Assembly: GCA_945897545.1 (NCBI GenBank) | Contig: CAMDGJ010000043.1 | Coordinates: forward strand, 1 to 15,328 | Length of the DNA: 15,328 nucleotides | DNA from: Flavobacterium psychrophilum | GTDB taxonomy: Bacteria > Bacteroidota > Bacteroidia > Flavobacteriales > Flavobacteriaceae | Reading direction: 5' to 3' | Shown here: piece by piece, positions 8,582 through 15,328 of the stretch | Position numbering within the stretch: position 1 is the stretch's first letter | Layout of the letters: each line of letters begins with the position of its first letter | Notes under the pieces: generated by a model | What the model saw: only the letters and a program-made list of their open reading frames with translations | The model's database searches: none | Told to the model about the DNA's origin: nothing | Program-made: the position numbers and the translations under genes

Positions 8582-8604
8582 TAACTTTTAAATTCCCACC
8601 TCAA

Positions 8605-9651
8605 ATGATTGATTATTTAATAGTAGGTTCAGGATTAGCAGGTATTTCATTTTCCGAAATTGCCCTGCGGCATAATAAATCTATTTTGGTACTTGCTAAT
8701 AATTCACAAAACTCTTCTAAAGTAGCCGCTGGCTTATACAATCCAGTTATACTAAAACGATTCAGTGAAGTGGGCCATGCCAAAGAACACCTAGTTATTA
8801 TGAATGATTTTTTTTCTATTTTAGAAAAAAAATTGGATTGTAAAGTAGATTTTAAAATGCCTATTTTGCGAAAATTTTTTTCTATCGAAGAACAAAATAA
8901 CTGGTTTCTAGCTTCTGATAAAGTAAACTTAGCGCCGTATCTGTCTACAAATTTAGTGTCAAAGAAATATTCATCGATCGATTCTCCTTTTGGATATGGT
9001 GAAGTGTTGCAAACAGGCTACGCTGACACCTCTTTTTTAGTAGAGAAGTACAAAGAATACCTTGTAAAAAATCAATTATTCTTAGAGGAATCTTTTGATT
9101 ATTCTCTTTTGCATGAAGAAATCAATTGCATTAGGTACAAAAATATTGAGGCAAGGCATATCATCTTTGCGGAAGGATTTGGGATGCATGCTAATCCTTA
9201 TTTTAGGGAACTACCATTAGATGGCACAAAAGGCGAACTTCTAGTCATTAAAGCACCTTTATTAGATTTAGATGTAATTTTAAACACTAGTGTTTATATA
9301 TTGCCTCTGGGAAATAATTTATTCAAAGTAGGAGCGACTTACAATTGGACTGACAAAACAGATTTACCTACTGACGAAGGAAAAGCAGAATTAATCGAAA
9401 AATTAAATGAGATTATTAGCTGTGATTTCGAAATTGTAGAACATTTTGCTGGCGTTAGACCAACAGTAAAAGATAGAAAACCATTGGTAGGAACTTATTC
9501 AGGACACAATTCGATACATATTCTAAACGGTTTGGGAACACGTGGATTGATGCTTGGCCCGGCAATGGCAAAAGCTTTACTTGAAAAAATTGAATTTCAA
9601 ATACCGTTAGATAAAACAATAGATATTAAAAGGTTTGCTAAAAATAGTTGA
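8605..9651 (+). CDS. FAD-dependent oxidoreductase (DAO family)
   Basis: A 348-residue flavoprotein of the D-amino-acid oxidase/glycine oxidase superfamily. The N-terminus carries the dinucleotide-binding motif VGSGLAG (GxGxxG, residues 8-13) in a beta-alpha-beta unit, followed by AAGLYNPVILKRF. A second FAD-contact segment is ARHIIFAEGFG near residue 190. The C-terminal part has GVRPTVKDRKPLVGTY and ILNGLGTRGLMLGPAMA, typical of DAO-family flavin and substrate contacts. No signal peptide is visible, so it is cytosolic. The substrate cannot be told from sequence. It stands alone after the gld terminator. No TTG/TAnnTTTG promoter was found in the 100 bp before it, which holds the heptamer repeat and palindrome. 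Confidence 0.85.
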   Translation: MIDYLIVGSGLAGISFSEIALRHNKSILVLANNSQNSSKVAAGLYNPVILKRFSEVGHAKEHLVIMNDFFSILEKKLDCKVDFKMPILRKFFSIEEQNNWFLASDKVNLAPYLSTNLVSKKYSSIDSPFGYGEVLQTGYADTSFLVEKYKEYLVKNQLFLEESFDYSLLHEEINCIRYKNIEARHIIFAEGFGMHANPYFRELPLDGTKGELLVIKAPLLDLDVILNTSVYILPLGNNLFKVGATYNWTDKTDLPTDEGKAELIEKLNEIISCDFEIVEHFAGVRPTVKDRKPLVGTYSGHNSIHILNGLGTRGLMLGPAMAKALLEKIEFQIPLDKTIDIKRFAKNS

Positions 9652-9652
9652 A

Positions 9653-10033
9653 TTATTTTTTATATTTTTTGTCAAAGGAAACAAACATATTGATGTAGAT
9701 GTTTCTCGCCCATCTCAACACAAATGGAAAGAAGACAACGTTAGAAATCAGTATTGCGATAAAAGCGACTTTAAGGCTAGATTTAAATATAAGATAGGAA
9801 ACTATAAAAGCGGCAATACTAAGTGCTACATTCAATCCGTAACTCACATACATTGCACCATAAAAAAAGGAAGGTTCAATCTGGTATTTTAATCCACAAT
9901 GGCTACATTTTTCATTCATTTTGAGGATTTTCGAGAAATGTAATGGATTTTTATCTAAATACATACTCTCATTCTGACATCTGGGACAACTTCCTGTTAA
10001 AATGCTATTTAATTTGGATCCTTTTTTTAACAT
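9653..10033 (-). CDS. DUF983 family zinc-ribbon membrane protein
   Basis: A 126-residue DUF983 protein. Residues 16-19 (CPRC) and 43-46 (CSHC) make a zinc-ribbon pair, followed by YQIEPSFFYGAMYVSYGLNV, the family's conserved core, and two hydrophobic segments (about 60-80 and 85-105). The frame stays open upstream to 10111, but the family's usual start is MLKKGSKL..., placed at 10033; the longer version would run into the divergent ABC-F gene. TAAATTTG at 10077-10070 on the minus strand matches a -7 element, but no TTG lies at the right distance. Its stop is 1 nt from the end of the convergent oxidoreductase gene. The function of the family is unknown. Confidence 0.85.
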   Translation of the reverse strand: MLKKGSKLNSILTGSCPRCQNESMYLDKNPLHFSKILKMNEKCSHCGLKYQIEPSFFYGAMYVSYGLNVALSIAAFIVSYLIFKSSLKVAFIAILISNVVFFPFVLRWARNIYINMFVSFDKKYKK

Positions 10034-10096
10034 TTGCAAAAAAATTATTTTTTTCCTTTTTTGGAACCACAAATTTACAAATACAAAATTCAATAA

Positions 10097-12001
10097 ATGC
10101 TTAATATACATAATTTATCCGTTTCTTTTGGTGGAACTTATTTGTTTGAAGAAGTAACTTTCAGACTGGGAGCTGGAGACCGAGTAGGACTAGTCGGCAA
10201 GAACGGTGCGGGCAAATCTACAATGCTCAAAATCTTAGCTAAAGATTTTGCTCCTGATTCTGGTGTTATCTCTCAAGAAAAAGAAGTTCGGATGGGTTTC
10301 TTGCGTCAAGATATCGATTTTGAACAAGGAAGAACAGTTCTTGAAGAAGCCTATGAAGCGTTTACTGATATAAAAATTGTAGAGAAAAAACTGGAGGAAA
10401 TCAATCATCAATTGGTTACCAGAACGGATTATGAAAGTGAGGGTTATAGCCAAATTATCGAAGATTTATCAGATTACACGCATCGTTTTGAATTGTTGGG
10501 AGGATATAATTACGTTGGTGACACCGAGAAAATTCTACTTGGATTGGGTTTTAAAAGAGAAGTTTTTGACAATCAAACCGAAACATTTTCGGGCGGTTGG
10601 AGAATGCGTATCGAATTAGCCAAATTATTGTTGCAAGCTAATGATGTTTTGCTTTTAGATGAACCCACAAATCACTTGGATATAGAGAGTATCATTTGGC
10701 TAGAAAGTTTCTTGCGTAATTATCCAGGCGTGGTTGTGATCGTTTCTCACGATAAAATGTTTTTGGACAATGTGACCAATAGAACTATCGAAATTTCTCT
10801 TGGGAAAGCCTATGATTTCAACAAGCCTTATTCTGAATACTTAGAATTACGTCACGAAATTCGCGAAAAACAATTGGCTACCCAAAAAAATCAAGCCAAA
10901 AAAATTGAAGAAACTGAAAAACTGATTGAGAAATTCCGAGCCAAAGCCTCTAAAGCATCAATGGCACAATCGCTCATTAAAAAATTAGATAAAGTCGAAC
11001 GTATCGAAGTCGATGAAGATGACAATTCAGTGATGAATATATCTTTTCCACTTTCAAAAGAACCCGGAAAAGTGGTGATCGAAGCCGAAGATGTAACCAA
11101 AAAATATGGCGATAAAACCATTTTGAAAGACATTTCACTTTTGGTCGAACGAGGAAGTAAAATTGCTTTTGTTGGACAAAACGGACAAGGAAAATCGACT
11201 TTTATGAAGGCAATTGTCAGAGAGTTTGAATTTGAAGGAAATATCAAATTAGGGCATAACGTACAATTGGGTTATTTTGCCCAAAACCAAGCGGAATATC
11301 TAGATGGCGAAATTACGCTGTTGCGAACAATGGAAGATGCCGCAACCGATACTAACCGTTCGAAAGTACGCGATATGCTGGGTTCTTTTTTGTTTCGTGG
11401 CGATGATGTTGAAAAGAAGGTAAAAGTGCTTTCTGGTGGCGAAAGAAACCGTTTGGCACTTTGTAAATTACTTTTGCAGCCTATAAATGTTTTGGTTATG
11501 GATGAGCCTACGAATCACTTGGACATAAAATCTAAAAATGTGTTGAAATCCGCATTGCAAAAATATGAAGGGACACTACTTTTAGTGTCTCACGACAGGG
11601 ATTTTCTTCAGGGAATGTCAAATATTATTTATGAATTTAAAGACCAAAAAATAAAGGAATATTTGGGTGACATCAACTATTTTTTAGAACAGCGCAACCT
11701 CGAGAATATGCGTGAAGTGGAGAAAAAAGATGCTGCAAAAGTTGTGGCTTCAAAAGAAAGTAGTAAAAATTCCTATGAAGAGCAGAAAAAAGGGAAAGCG
11801 CTACAAAATAAGTTAAGTAAAGTCGAAAGTCAAATCAAGCAACTCGAAAGCGACATTCAGCAGGATGATAAAATGCTAGCTTCTAATTACGATAAACATA
11901 TAGAAGATGCCAGGTTTTTCATGGCTTACAACAAGAAAAAAGCAGAATTAGACAAATTGCTATTGGATTGGGAAATCGTTCAGGAGGAAATTGATAATTA
12001 G
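10097..12001 (+). CDS. ABC-F family ATPase (Uup/YdiF-like)
   Basis: A 634-residue soluble protein with two ATP-binding cassettes and no membrane segments, the hallmark of ABC-F proteins that act on the ribosome. Cassette 1 has Walker A GKNGAGKST (residues 34-42), signature FSGGWRMRIELAKLLL and Walker B VLLLDEPTNHLD. Cassette 2 has Walker A GQNGQGKST (about 358-366), signature LSGGERNRLALCKLLL and Walker B VLVMDEPTNHLD. The charged linker between them (about 250-325) is the P-site tRNA-interaction motif region. The C-terminus (about 545-634) is a Lys/Glu/Gln-rich coiled coil, as in Uup and YdiF rather than EttA. It is divergent from the DUF983 gene across 63 bp. It could act as a translation factor; a role in antibiotic resistance is not suggested by context. 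Confidence 0.93.
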   Translation: MLNIHNLSVSFGGTYLFEEVTFRLGAGDRVGLVGKNGAGKSTMLKILAKDFAPDSGVISQEKEVRMGFLRQDIDFEQGRTVLEEAYEAFTDIKIVEKKLEEINHQLVTRTDYESEGYSQIIEDLSDYTHRFELLGGYNYVGDTEKILLGLGFKREVFDNQTETFSGGWRMRIELAKLLLQANDVLLLDEPTNHLDIESIIWLESFLRNYPGVVVIVSHDKMFLDNVTNRTIEISLGKAYDFNKPYSEYLELRHEIREKQLATQKNQAKKIEETEKLIEKFRAKASKASMAQSLIKKLDKVERIEVDEDDNSVMNISFPLSKEPGKVVIEAEDVTKKYGDKTILKDISLLVERGSKIAFVGQNGQGKSTFMKAIVREFEFEGNIKLGHNVQLGYFAQNQAEYLDGEITLLRTMEDAATDTNRSKVRDMLGSFLFRGDDVEKKVKVLSGGERNRLALCKLLLQPINVLVMDEPTNHLDIKSKNVLKSALQKYEGTLLLVSHDRDFLQGMSNIIYEFKDQKIKEYLGDINYFLEQRNLENMREVEKKDAAKVVASKESSKNSYEEQKKGKALQNKLSKVESQIKQLESDIQQDDKMLASNYDKHIEDARFFMAYNKKKAELDKLLLDWEIVQEEIDN

Positions 12002-12054
12002 TAAACGCTGTTTCTTGATTGAAATAGATTTAATAAGAACAGGTTTTGTAAATA

Positions 12055-13203
12055 TTATTTAAAAGGATTTCGCTCTTGCCAAATTGCCGTTGGTTCTAAA
12101 TAGCGAAATACTTTTTCGAATGCTAGATCAGCAATTGGGTTGCTGTGCTTGGCAAATCCAAACATATTTTGAGGTTTCGCTCCCACGGAACTCTTAATTT
12201 CGAGAGCTGTTCTGGCAAAAATTATTTCCTTGAAACCCTTGTTGATGGAATAAGCCACCATATCGTAGAGCATATTTAAATACAACATTTTTTCTCTTTG
12301 AACGCTGTAGTCATAACCCAAAAAATAAGTGTCCATTATATCTCCGTTTTTGATAATGGTATTGAAACCTATTAATTTTTCATCAAGAAAATACCCATAA
12401 AACAGAAACTTATCTTTGAGAATTTCTTTAAAAGTTCTAAAGTGATTTTTTGTAAGAAAGAATGTATTGAAATGAGCGTTTTTTGCTACATGATAATACA
12501 AATCATAGATAGTATCTTGATATTTAATAATATCTTCCAGGCACAGTTTTCTTTTAACGATGCCGTCCGCTTTTTTGCGAGCACGTTTGTATTGATCTCG
12601 ATATTTTTTTGACAGGGCTCCAATGTAATCTTGTTCCGACTTCCAGTGATTTGGAATATCAAAAACCATATTGGGTTGGGTTGAAAACTGAAAATGATTC
12701 CCGAAACCAGCTTGATGAAAAGCCGGTGTCTCTTCATTTGGGAAGTCTTTAAAAGTTGTAATGTGTACTTTTAATCCTTTATTTTTAAAAATAACTATCA
12801 ATTTTTCTGAAGCAGTTTTTAAAGCTTGAAGTACTTGAACGATGTCAGTTTTTGTAGAAAAGGCACAGGTATTTTGACCACTAAGCATATTGTTTCCAAT
12901 GATTAAGATATGAGAACTAAAGTTCTTGAAAACAATCGTACGAACCGCTGTTTTTATACGCTTGTCCCGCTCTCCAAAAGATTCTAATTTATTTAAATCT
13001 AAAAACTGAGAAATAGCAATTCCTACTAACTCCTCTTCTTTAAACAGTCCAATAAAATGAGAAATCATATTTGTGGGAGCAGATTTTTCTACAACTTCAA
13101 GATATTTAGTGCTTAGAAAAATGTTTTCAATAGCTAATGCATCCCAGTTATTGGGAAGTTCGGTAACGGAAGTGTATATTTTTATGGATAGTGGTGTTTT
13201 CAA
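12055..13203 (-). CDS. FemAB/GNAT-like acyltransferase, probable TTG start
   Basis: About 383 residues. The middle (SKKYRDQYKRARKK, then YYHVAKNAHFNTFFLTKNHF) and the later FYGYFLDEKLIGFNTIIKNGDIMDTYFLGYDY resemble the GNAT-fold acyltransferases grouped with FemAB-like and peptidoglycan-biosynthesis-type proteins. No signal peptide or membrane helix is seen. The frame is open to 13275 with an ATG there, but that start overlaps the end of the upstream DUF1761 gene and would read through a terminator hairpin at 13236-13205. I place the start at the TTG at 13203 (reading LKTPLSIKIYTSVTELPNNW), the first usable codon after the T-run; no ATG occurs in the next 40 codons. The substrate is unknown. 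Convergent with the ABC-F gene, 53 bp apart. Confidence 0.65.
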   Translation of the reverse strand: MKTPLSIKIYTSVTELPNNWDALAIENIFLSTKYLEVVEKSAPTNMISHFIGLFKEEELVGIAISQFLDLNKLESFGERDKRIKTAVRTIVFKNFSSHILIIGNNMLSGQNTCAFSTKTDIVQVLQALKTASEKLIVIFKNKGLKVHITTFKDFPNEETPAFHQAGFGNHFQFSTQPNMVFDIPNHWKSEQDYIGALSKKYRDQYKRARKKADGIVKRKLCLEDIIKYQDTIYDLYYHVAKNAHFNTFFLTKNHFRTFKEILKDKFLFYGYFLDEKLIGFNTIIKNGDIMDTYFLGYDYSVQREKMLYLNMLYDMVAYSINKGFKEIIFARTALEIKSSVGAKPQNMFGFAKHSNPIADLAFEKVFRYLEPTAIWQERNPFK

Positions 13204-13204
13204 A

Positions 13205-13236
13205 TAAAAAAAATCGCTCCACAAATGTAGAGCGAT
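13205..13236 (-). terminator. Rho-independent terminator of the DUF1761 gene
   Basis: On the minus strand, ATCGCTCTACA (13236-13226) pairs with TGTGGAGCGAT (13223-13213) with one G-T wobble, leaving a very short loop, and is followed by eight T (13212-13205). It lies about 25 nt after the DUF1761 stop. Its position within the apparent N-terminal extension of the acyltransferase frame argues that this extension is not translated. Confidence 0.75.
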
Positions 13237-13259
13237 AAATTGATAAGTAAATGTTAAAA

Positions 13260-13742
13260 TTATTTCATCATACAAATAATTCCACCCATAATCGTCATAG
13301 AAACTATCCAGTAACCACCGCTAATAAGTACATATTTAAAACTTTTTCTTTCATATAATGCACCGACTCCTATAACCGGTAAAATCATAAATAATCCTGT
13401 CATAAATCCGTGCAAAGCACCGTGTTTAAATGTTCGAAAGGCATTTCCGTAATCAGCCATAAAAGCAGCATACGATGGTTTCGCAGTTTCAATAGTTCCG
13501 CCTATCATTCCAAAAGCGCCAAACTGGTGTATTACCAACGTTTGCAATACCATTGTGATCAAGAATGCATAAATTAGCGAAAACGCAAAAATACCTACCA
13601 TATTTGAACTTTCGATTTTTTCGGAGGTAGTTCCAGATTCTCTCATCCAAATTGTGCCAAAAACCTTTGGATGGTACCAAACAAATCCAACAACTAATGT
13701 TGAAAATGCTGCTAATAGCAAAGATAAAAAGTTAATTTCCAT
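13260..13742 (-). CDS. DUF1761 family membrane protein
   Basis: A 160-residue integral membrane protein with four hydrophobic segments, about 5-23, 50-72, 108-130 and 138-157. The N-terminus LAAFSTLVVGFVWYHPKVFGTIWM, with the WYHPKVFG motif, and the later AFRTFKHGALHGFMTGLF are typical of DUF1761, a family without known function. The ATG at 13742 is well placed at the family's usual start. A -7-like element, TATATTTG, lies on the minus strand at 13775-13768, 26 nt before the ATG, but no TTG sits at 19-20 bp from it, so the promoter is only tentative. A terminator follows at 13236-13205, making it a single-gene unit. Confidence 0.8.
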   Translation of the reverse strand: MEINFLSLLLAAFSTLVVGFVWYHPKVFGTIWMRESGTTSEKIESSNMVGIFAFSLIYAFLITMVLQTLVIHQFGAFGMIGGTIETAKPSYAAFMADYGNAFRTFKHGALHGFMTGLFMILPVIGVGALYERKSFKYVLISGGYWIVSMTIMGGIICMMK

Positions 13743-13893
13743 TTGATTTAAGTTTAAATTAGGTAATCAAATATAATAATTTTATTCCAATGATGGATGA
13801 ACAATTGTATTTTTGATTTAGCGACTTTGTATGAGATATTAAATTATTTCAAATTTAACTACGCTTCAACAATTAAGTTTATTTGATAAAAAA

Positions 13894-14097
13894 ATGAATG
13901 GTCAAGTTTCGATAGATACTGAAAAAATGAATAGTCTTAAAGAAATGAATATTTCTTACAATCAATTTAGTGGGTTAGTGTTTAAAGCTATGGCTAAACT
14001 AGACATTTTAAATATGACTATGATAAACGAAAAAGGCTTAGCTGTTGCATTGCTTGCCAGAGCAGACAAGATTTCAGCTTTTGCATCTGAAGAATAA
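13894..14097 (+). CDS. Small hypothetical protein (67 aa)
   Basis: Not recognised. The ATG follows an A-rich leader (GATAAAAAA), usual for this group. The product is acidic at its end (FASEE), Met-rich (about 10 Met) and looks helical, with an amphipathic centre (FSGLVFKAMAKLDILNMTM). There is no signal peptide or cysteine. The frame is open 18 codons further upstream but without an ATG. A TATTTTTG at 13808-13815 fits a -7 element but has no TTG partner. It stands alone between the divergent DUF1761 gene and the tRNA. It could be real, or a chance ORF in Met-codon-rich DNA. Confidence 0.45.
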   Translation: MNGQVSIDTEKMNSLKEMNISYNQFSGLVFKAMAKLDILNMTMINEKGLAVALLARADKISAFASEE

Positions 14098-14302
14098 TTT
14101 TTAATAGTTTATTTGTGAAAATAATGCAAGTAGTTCACTGTCAATTTGCATCCGGTAGCGCTTGTTTAAATAATTCTATTTGAATTTGGAAAACTAAATC
14201 AGGCGATTATATATTTGATTAAAGCAATATCTAATTATGCATTGTAAACGATAAACACTCAAGTGAATAGATGAAATGCAAACATTTTTTTTTACAAAAC
14301 AC

Positions 14303-14332
14303 TTGTATTTATTAAAATTCGTTGTATATTTG
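14303..14332 (+). promoter_or_regulatory. Promoter of the initiator tRNA gene
   Basis: TTG at 14303-14305, a 19-bp spacer, then TATATTTG at 14325-14332: a full match to the Bacteroidota TTG/TAnnTTTG promoter. The tRNA begins 12 nt after the -7 element, so the start of transcription falls only a few bases before the mature 5' end. Confidence 0.8.
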
Positions 14333-14344
14333 CAGTCGAAACAA

Positions 14345-14417
14345 CGCGGGATAGAGCAGTAGGCAGCTCGTCGGGCTCATAACCCGAAGGTCACAGGTTC
14401 GAGTCCTGTTCCCGCTA
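14345..14417 (+). tRNA. tRNA-fMet (CAT), initiator
   Basis: The full cloverleaf folds by eye. The acceptor is CGCGGGA/TCCCGCT. The D arm is GAGC/GCTC, the anticodon stem TCGGG/CCCGA with loop CTCATAA, the variable loop AGGTC, and the T arm ACAGG/CCTGT with loop TTCGAGT. The anticodon is CAT. Initiator hallmarks are the unpaired first acceptor position (C1 against T72) and three consecutive G-C pairs at the base of the anticodon stem. The CCA end is not encoded (ACTA follows). It has its own promoter upstream and terminator downstream, so it is a single-gene unit. Confidence 0.95.
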
Positions 14418-14425
14418 CTAAAGAG

Positions 14426-14460
14426 AACCCATCCCATTTTTGAGGATGGGTTTTTTGTTT
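14426..14460 (+). terminator. Rho-independent terminator after tRNA-fMet
   Basis: A 9-bp stem (AACCCATCC at 14426-14434, its complement at 14444-14452) with a 9-nt loop runs into TTTTTTTTGTTT. It lies 8 nt after the tRNA. The stop of the convergent recombinase remnant touches its right edge, so the hairpin may serve both directions. Confidence 0.88.
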
Positions 14461-14943
14461 TTAAACATCATAAAATGCTGATAAACTATTAGTTAACCCA
14501 AATAAAGCATTGGTTTTTGATGTTCGATATTTTCTATTTTGTATCGAATAATGAAACCCTTCTGGAAATACCAAATATTGAAACTTTCTTTTTTTGTTAT
14601 AATCTAATGAGCCATAGAATTTACTAGGGTTGTGGGCTATTTTTAAAAAGAAATTTATTGTTTTTTCATGGTTCGATATTTTTGTTGGCAAATAATCCAG
14701 TTCTTTTGTTTTTTGGATTATCGCATCATTAATTTTTTGGCTTTGTCTCTCAAAAATATCTTTAGAAATTTCATTAATTGCATACCGATATTCCATTTTA
14801 TCATAACTTGTTTTCAACTCATTTAATTCCGTTGAAGTAAGTCTCCTTTTCTCCGAAAGGTTAGACATCTCATCATCTATTATTTTTTCTGAATTTGAGC
14901 AAGAAAAAAACCTAATTATGATAACACCTGTCAAAGGTATCAA
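14461..14943 (-). pseudogene. Serine recombinase, C-terminal remnant
   Basis: The 160-codon frame matches only the C-terminal part of a large serine recombinase. It has a coiled-coil segment (ELNELKTSYDKMEYRYAINE, then ISKDIFERQ) and then FFLKIAHNPSKFYGSLDY, RKFQYLVFPEGFHYS and RTSKTNALF, the usual ending of Bacteroidota resolvase-type proteins. The N-terminal catalytic domain, with its active serine, and the Zn-ribbon are missing. The frame is blocked by a stop at 14955-14953, and recognisable sequence ends about there. There is no good start codon; the frame opens at a TTG. PLTGVI at its beginning may be the stretch that precedes the Zn-ribbon in intact proteins, which would imply an internal deletion too; this is uncertain. 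It is a decayed mobile-element gene beside the tRNA. Confidence 0.65.
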
Positions 14944-15274
14944 AGGGCAGTGTCAAGACCCGAGAGCAAGGCTCGAAAAGGCGAAGCAAATTAAAAATAG
15001 ATAGAAAGCTACAAATGACTTGTTTTGAAAAGCGGTAACAAGGGTTAGACAGCCTATTGAGTGATTATTTAATTGGCTAATTCAAAAAACAGATATTCAA
15101 AGAACCAGTAAAGTGAGGTCTGCAAAAGGACTGTTGATTCATATCTTTGGCAAAATCGTTTCCGCTTTTATAAACTTTTTCACTACTAAACGACTAATAT
15201 TTTTTAAAACAAAGGGCTACTTTTAACAGTAAGCCCTTTTTTCATACTTTTCGAGTGACTAAAAACCAAAAGTA
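14944..15274. other. Gene-free stretch between recombinase remnant and transposase
   Basis: No convincing gene is seen. The first 50 bases (14947-14997) are more G+C-rich than the surroundings, with a short CGAG/CTCG inverted repeat, and could include an insertion-sequence end or junction. A plus-strand frame of about 55 codons without an ATG ends at about 15226 and is judged a chance ORF. TATCTTTG at 15142-15149 fits a -7 element but lacks a TTG partner. A terminator-like hairpin lies at 15211-15242. Confidence 0.5.
15211..15242 (+). terminator. Terminator-like hairpin before the transposase start
   Basis: AAAGGGCT (15211-15218) pairs with AGCCCTTT (15232-15239). ACT/AGT can extend the stem past one bulged base, and a T-run ends at 15242. 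It is oriented to stop plus-strand transcription entering the transposase gene, as insertion sequences often do against read-through. Confidence 0.55.
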
Positions 15275-15328
15275 ATGAGTTGTAAAGATATTGAAAAAAA
15301 GTTTGTCGGTCAGCCGATTTTTAAACAG
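15275..15328 (+). CDS. IS4-family (DUF4372-type) transposase, 5' end only
   Basis: The last 18 codons of the window read MSCKDIEKKFVGQPIFKQ and run off the edge. The GQPIFKQ segment near the N-terminus is typical of Bacteroidota IS4-family transposases with a DUF4372 N-terminal domain (GQPxFxQLL). The catalytic DDE residues would lie outside the window. The ATG follows an A-rich leader, and a terminator-like hairpin lies 33 nt upstream. The identification rests on few residues. Confidence 0.55.
   Translation, partial: MSCKDIEKKFVGQPIFKQ

Noticed and set aside
9635..9892. Plus-strand 85-codon ORF after the oxidoreductase
   Set aside because: It lies wholly opposite the DUF983 gene, whose CxxC motifs and membrane helices are clear. 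It is a shadow frame.
10034..10111. Longer N-terminus of the DUF983 protein
   Set aside because: It would overlap the ABC-F start and add a segment not typical of the family. The Met at 10033 fits better.
15056..15226. Plus-strand frame of about 55 codons without ATG
   Set aside because: It has no usable start, no recognisable motifs, and ends within the hairpin at 15211-15242. Likely chance.
14400..15328. tRNA-end integration with an att duplication
   Set aside because: No second copy of the tRNA 3' end is visible in the window, and serine recombinases do not usually use tRNA 3' ends. Proximity to the tRNA may be incidental.

Overview
The window is AT-rich chromosomal DNA from a member of the Bacteroidota, most likely a Flavobacterium or close relative. 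Three things point there: a complete gldK-gldL-gldM-gldN cluster (the core of the type IX secretion system, T9SS, and gliding motor), AT-rich leaders with no Shine-Dalgarno sequences, and two promoters of the Bacteroidota type (TTG, 19-20 bp, TAnnTTTG).

Layout. Bases 2-2371 hold topA, cut at its 5' end by the window edge. Three bases later comes an arginase-fold protein (2375-3529) that has lost most of its metal ligands. A 270-bp AT-rich gap carries a good promoter, followed by gldK, gldL, gldM and gldN (3800-8446), separated by exactly 47 nt each and closed by a strong terminator. Next is a small repeat region (TTCCCAC tandem units plus a perfect 20-bp GC-rich palindrome), then a FAD-dependent oxidoreductase (8605-9651). 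A DUF983 zinc-ribbon membrane protein (minus strand) converges on it with a 1-nt gap. An ABC-F ATPase (10097-12001) is divergent from the DUF983 gene. On the minus strand follow a FemAB/GNAT-like acyltransferase and a DUF1761 membrane protein, separated by a terminator that overlaps the upstream extension of the acyltransferase frame and so helps decide its start. A 67-codon orphan ORF lies at 13894-14097.

The right end is accessory DNA. An initiator tRNA (tRNA-fMet) with its own promoter and terminator is followed at once by the C-terminal remnant of a large serine recombinase (minus strand), then about 330 bp without a convincing gene, then the first 18 codons of what looks like an IS4-family (DUF4372-type) transposase running off the window.

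How the genes work together: GldL and GldM form the proton-driven inner-membrane motor. GldK (lipoprotein) and GldN form the periplasmic/outer-membrane-associated ring it drives. Together they power T9SS secretion and gliding. The other genes are housekeeping or of unknown role. I see no clearly new multi-gene system. The best leads are the degenerate arginase-like protein beside the T9SS core, the repeat/palindrome upstream of the oxidoreductase, and the recombinase/IS scar beside the initiator tRNA.
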